From: Diplonema papillatum | Taxonomy: Eukaryota; Euglenozoa; Diplonemea; Diplonemida; Diplonemidae | Direction of reading: 5' to 3' | Assembly (NCBI GenBank): GCA_030068145.1 | Contig: JAPJBO010000685.1 | Span: 62,000 to 125,999, forward strand | DNA length: 64,000 nucleotides | Shown: piece after piece, positions 63,890 to 64,000 of the stretch | Numbering within the stretch: the first letter of the stretch is position 1 | Layout of the letters: each line of letters begins with the position of its first letter | The notes under the pieces: generated by a model | Told to the model about the DNA's origin: nothing | What the model saw: the letters and a program-made list of their open reading frames with translations, nothing else | The model's database searches: none | Translations under genes and position numbers: made by a program

Positions 63890-63945
63890 AATTTGCCACC
63901 TGAACCACGTCCAGTATTTGGGCTCAGGGTAGTGCGGTCAACGAA
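63890..63945 (-). rRNA. Short 18S-derived fragment; empty site of the TA MITE
   Basis: ACGTCCAGTATTTGGGCTCA followed by GGGTAGTGCGGTCAACGAAA matches the sequence on both sides of the MITE at 28485-28631. It is assigned to 18S only because the 28-kb copy is contiguous with the 530-loop region. Confidence 0.6.
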
Positions 63946-64000
63946 ACCTCTAGTTTCCCTTTCTACTTTCTCCTACTCTCGCGGTGTACGGTTTTTGAGT

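Overview
The window reads as nuclear DNA of a eukaryotic protist. Coding stretches are GC-rich and interrupted by GT-AG introns, the spaces between are crowded with dispersed and tandem repeats, and no bacterial operon structure is seen. Several pieces of nuclear 18S rRNA lie inside introns and between genes. Where the 18S 3' end is present (about 24.35-24.59 kb) the terminal helix has the GCTG...GCAGC type I associate with Euglenozoa. A VIPER-like gene order in a tyrosine-recombinase retroelement and a 2A-bearing non-LTR element also recall trypanosomatid elements. A euglenozoan, perhaps a diplonemid, is my best guess, but it is inference and not proven.

Layout. 0.2-7.6 kb: a long coiled-coil protein gene (possible PIBF1/CEP90 relative), with a 306-nt in-phase exon repeated upstream of its last exon and that exon's 3' end repeated downstream. 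7.6-11 kb: repeats. 11.0-20.1 kb: a histidine-phosphatase (phosphoglycerate-mutase-like) gene with partial copies on both sides, split by a 6.6-kb tyrosine-recombinase retroelement (gag-like, recombinase, RT/RNase H; split direct repeats; 95-bp hairpin arrays). 20.1-24.0 kb: foldback element, 158-bp and 101-bp tandem arrays, a glycosyltransferase-like fragment. 24.06-32.17 kb: a five-exon V-ATPase subunit c'' gene whose introns hold 18S pieces, a 2.3-kb insertion with a 35-bp duplication, 35-bp arrays and a TA-flanked MITE. 32.2-38.1 kb: repeats and a clear hAT-type MITE with an 8-bp duplication. 38.1-43.3 kb: a non-LTR retrotransposon with APE endonuclease, RT, a 2A motif and a Cys/His tail, bounded by 54-bp repeats. 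44.5-50 kb: two unrecognised exons, one coiled-coil with partial copies around it. 51.3-54.1 kb: a two-exon LACTB2-like metallo-beta-lactamase gene followed by decayed copies of its last exon. 56.2-60.2 kb: a single-exon CaMKK-like kinase with an N-terminal four-helix membrane domain. 60.2-64 kb: repeats and a possible retroelement tail.

The host genes (proton pump subunit, RNA/thioester hydrolase-type enzyme, phosphatase, kinase, coiled-coil protein) do not form one pathway. The common theme is genome architecture: partial copies of the 5' edge of an exon lie upstream of it and copies of its 3' edge lie downstream, in four of the genes, and several generations of mobile elements are nested in introns and in rDNA-derived DNA.
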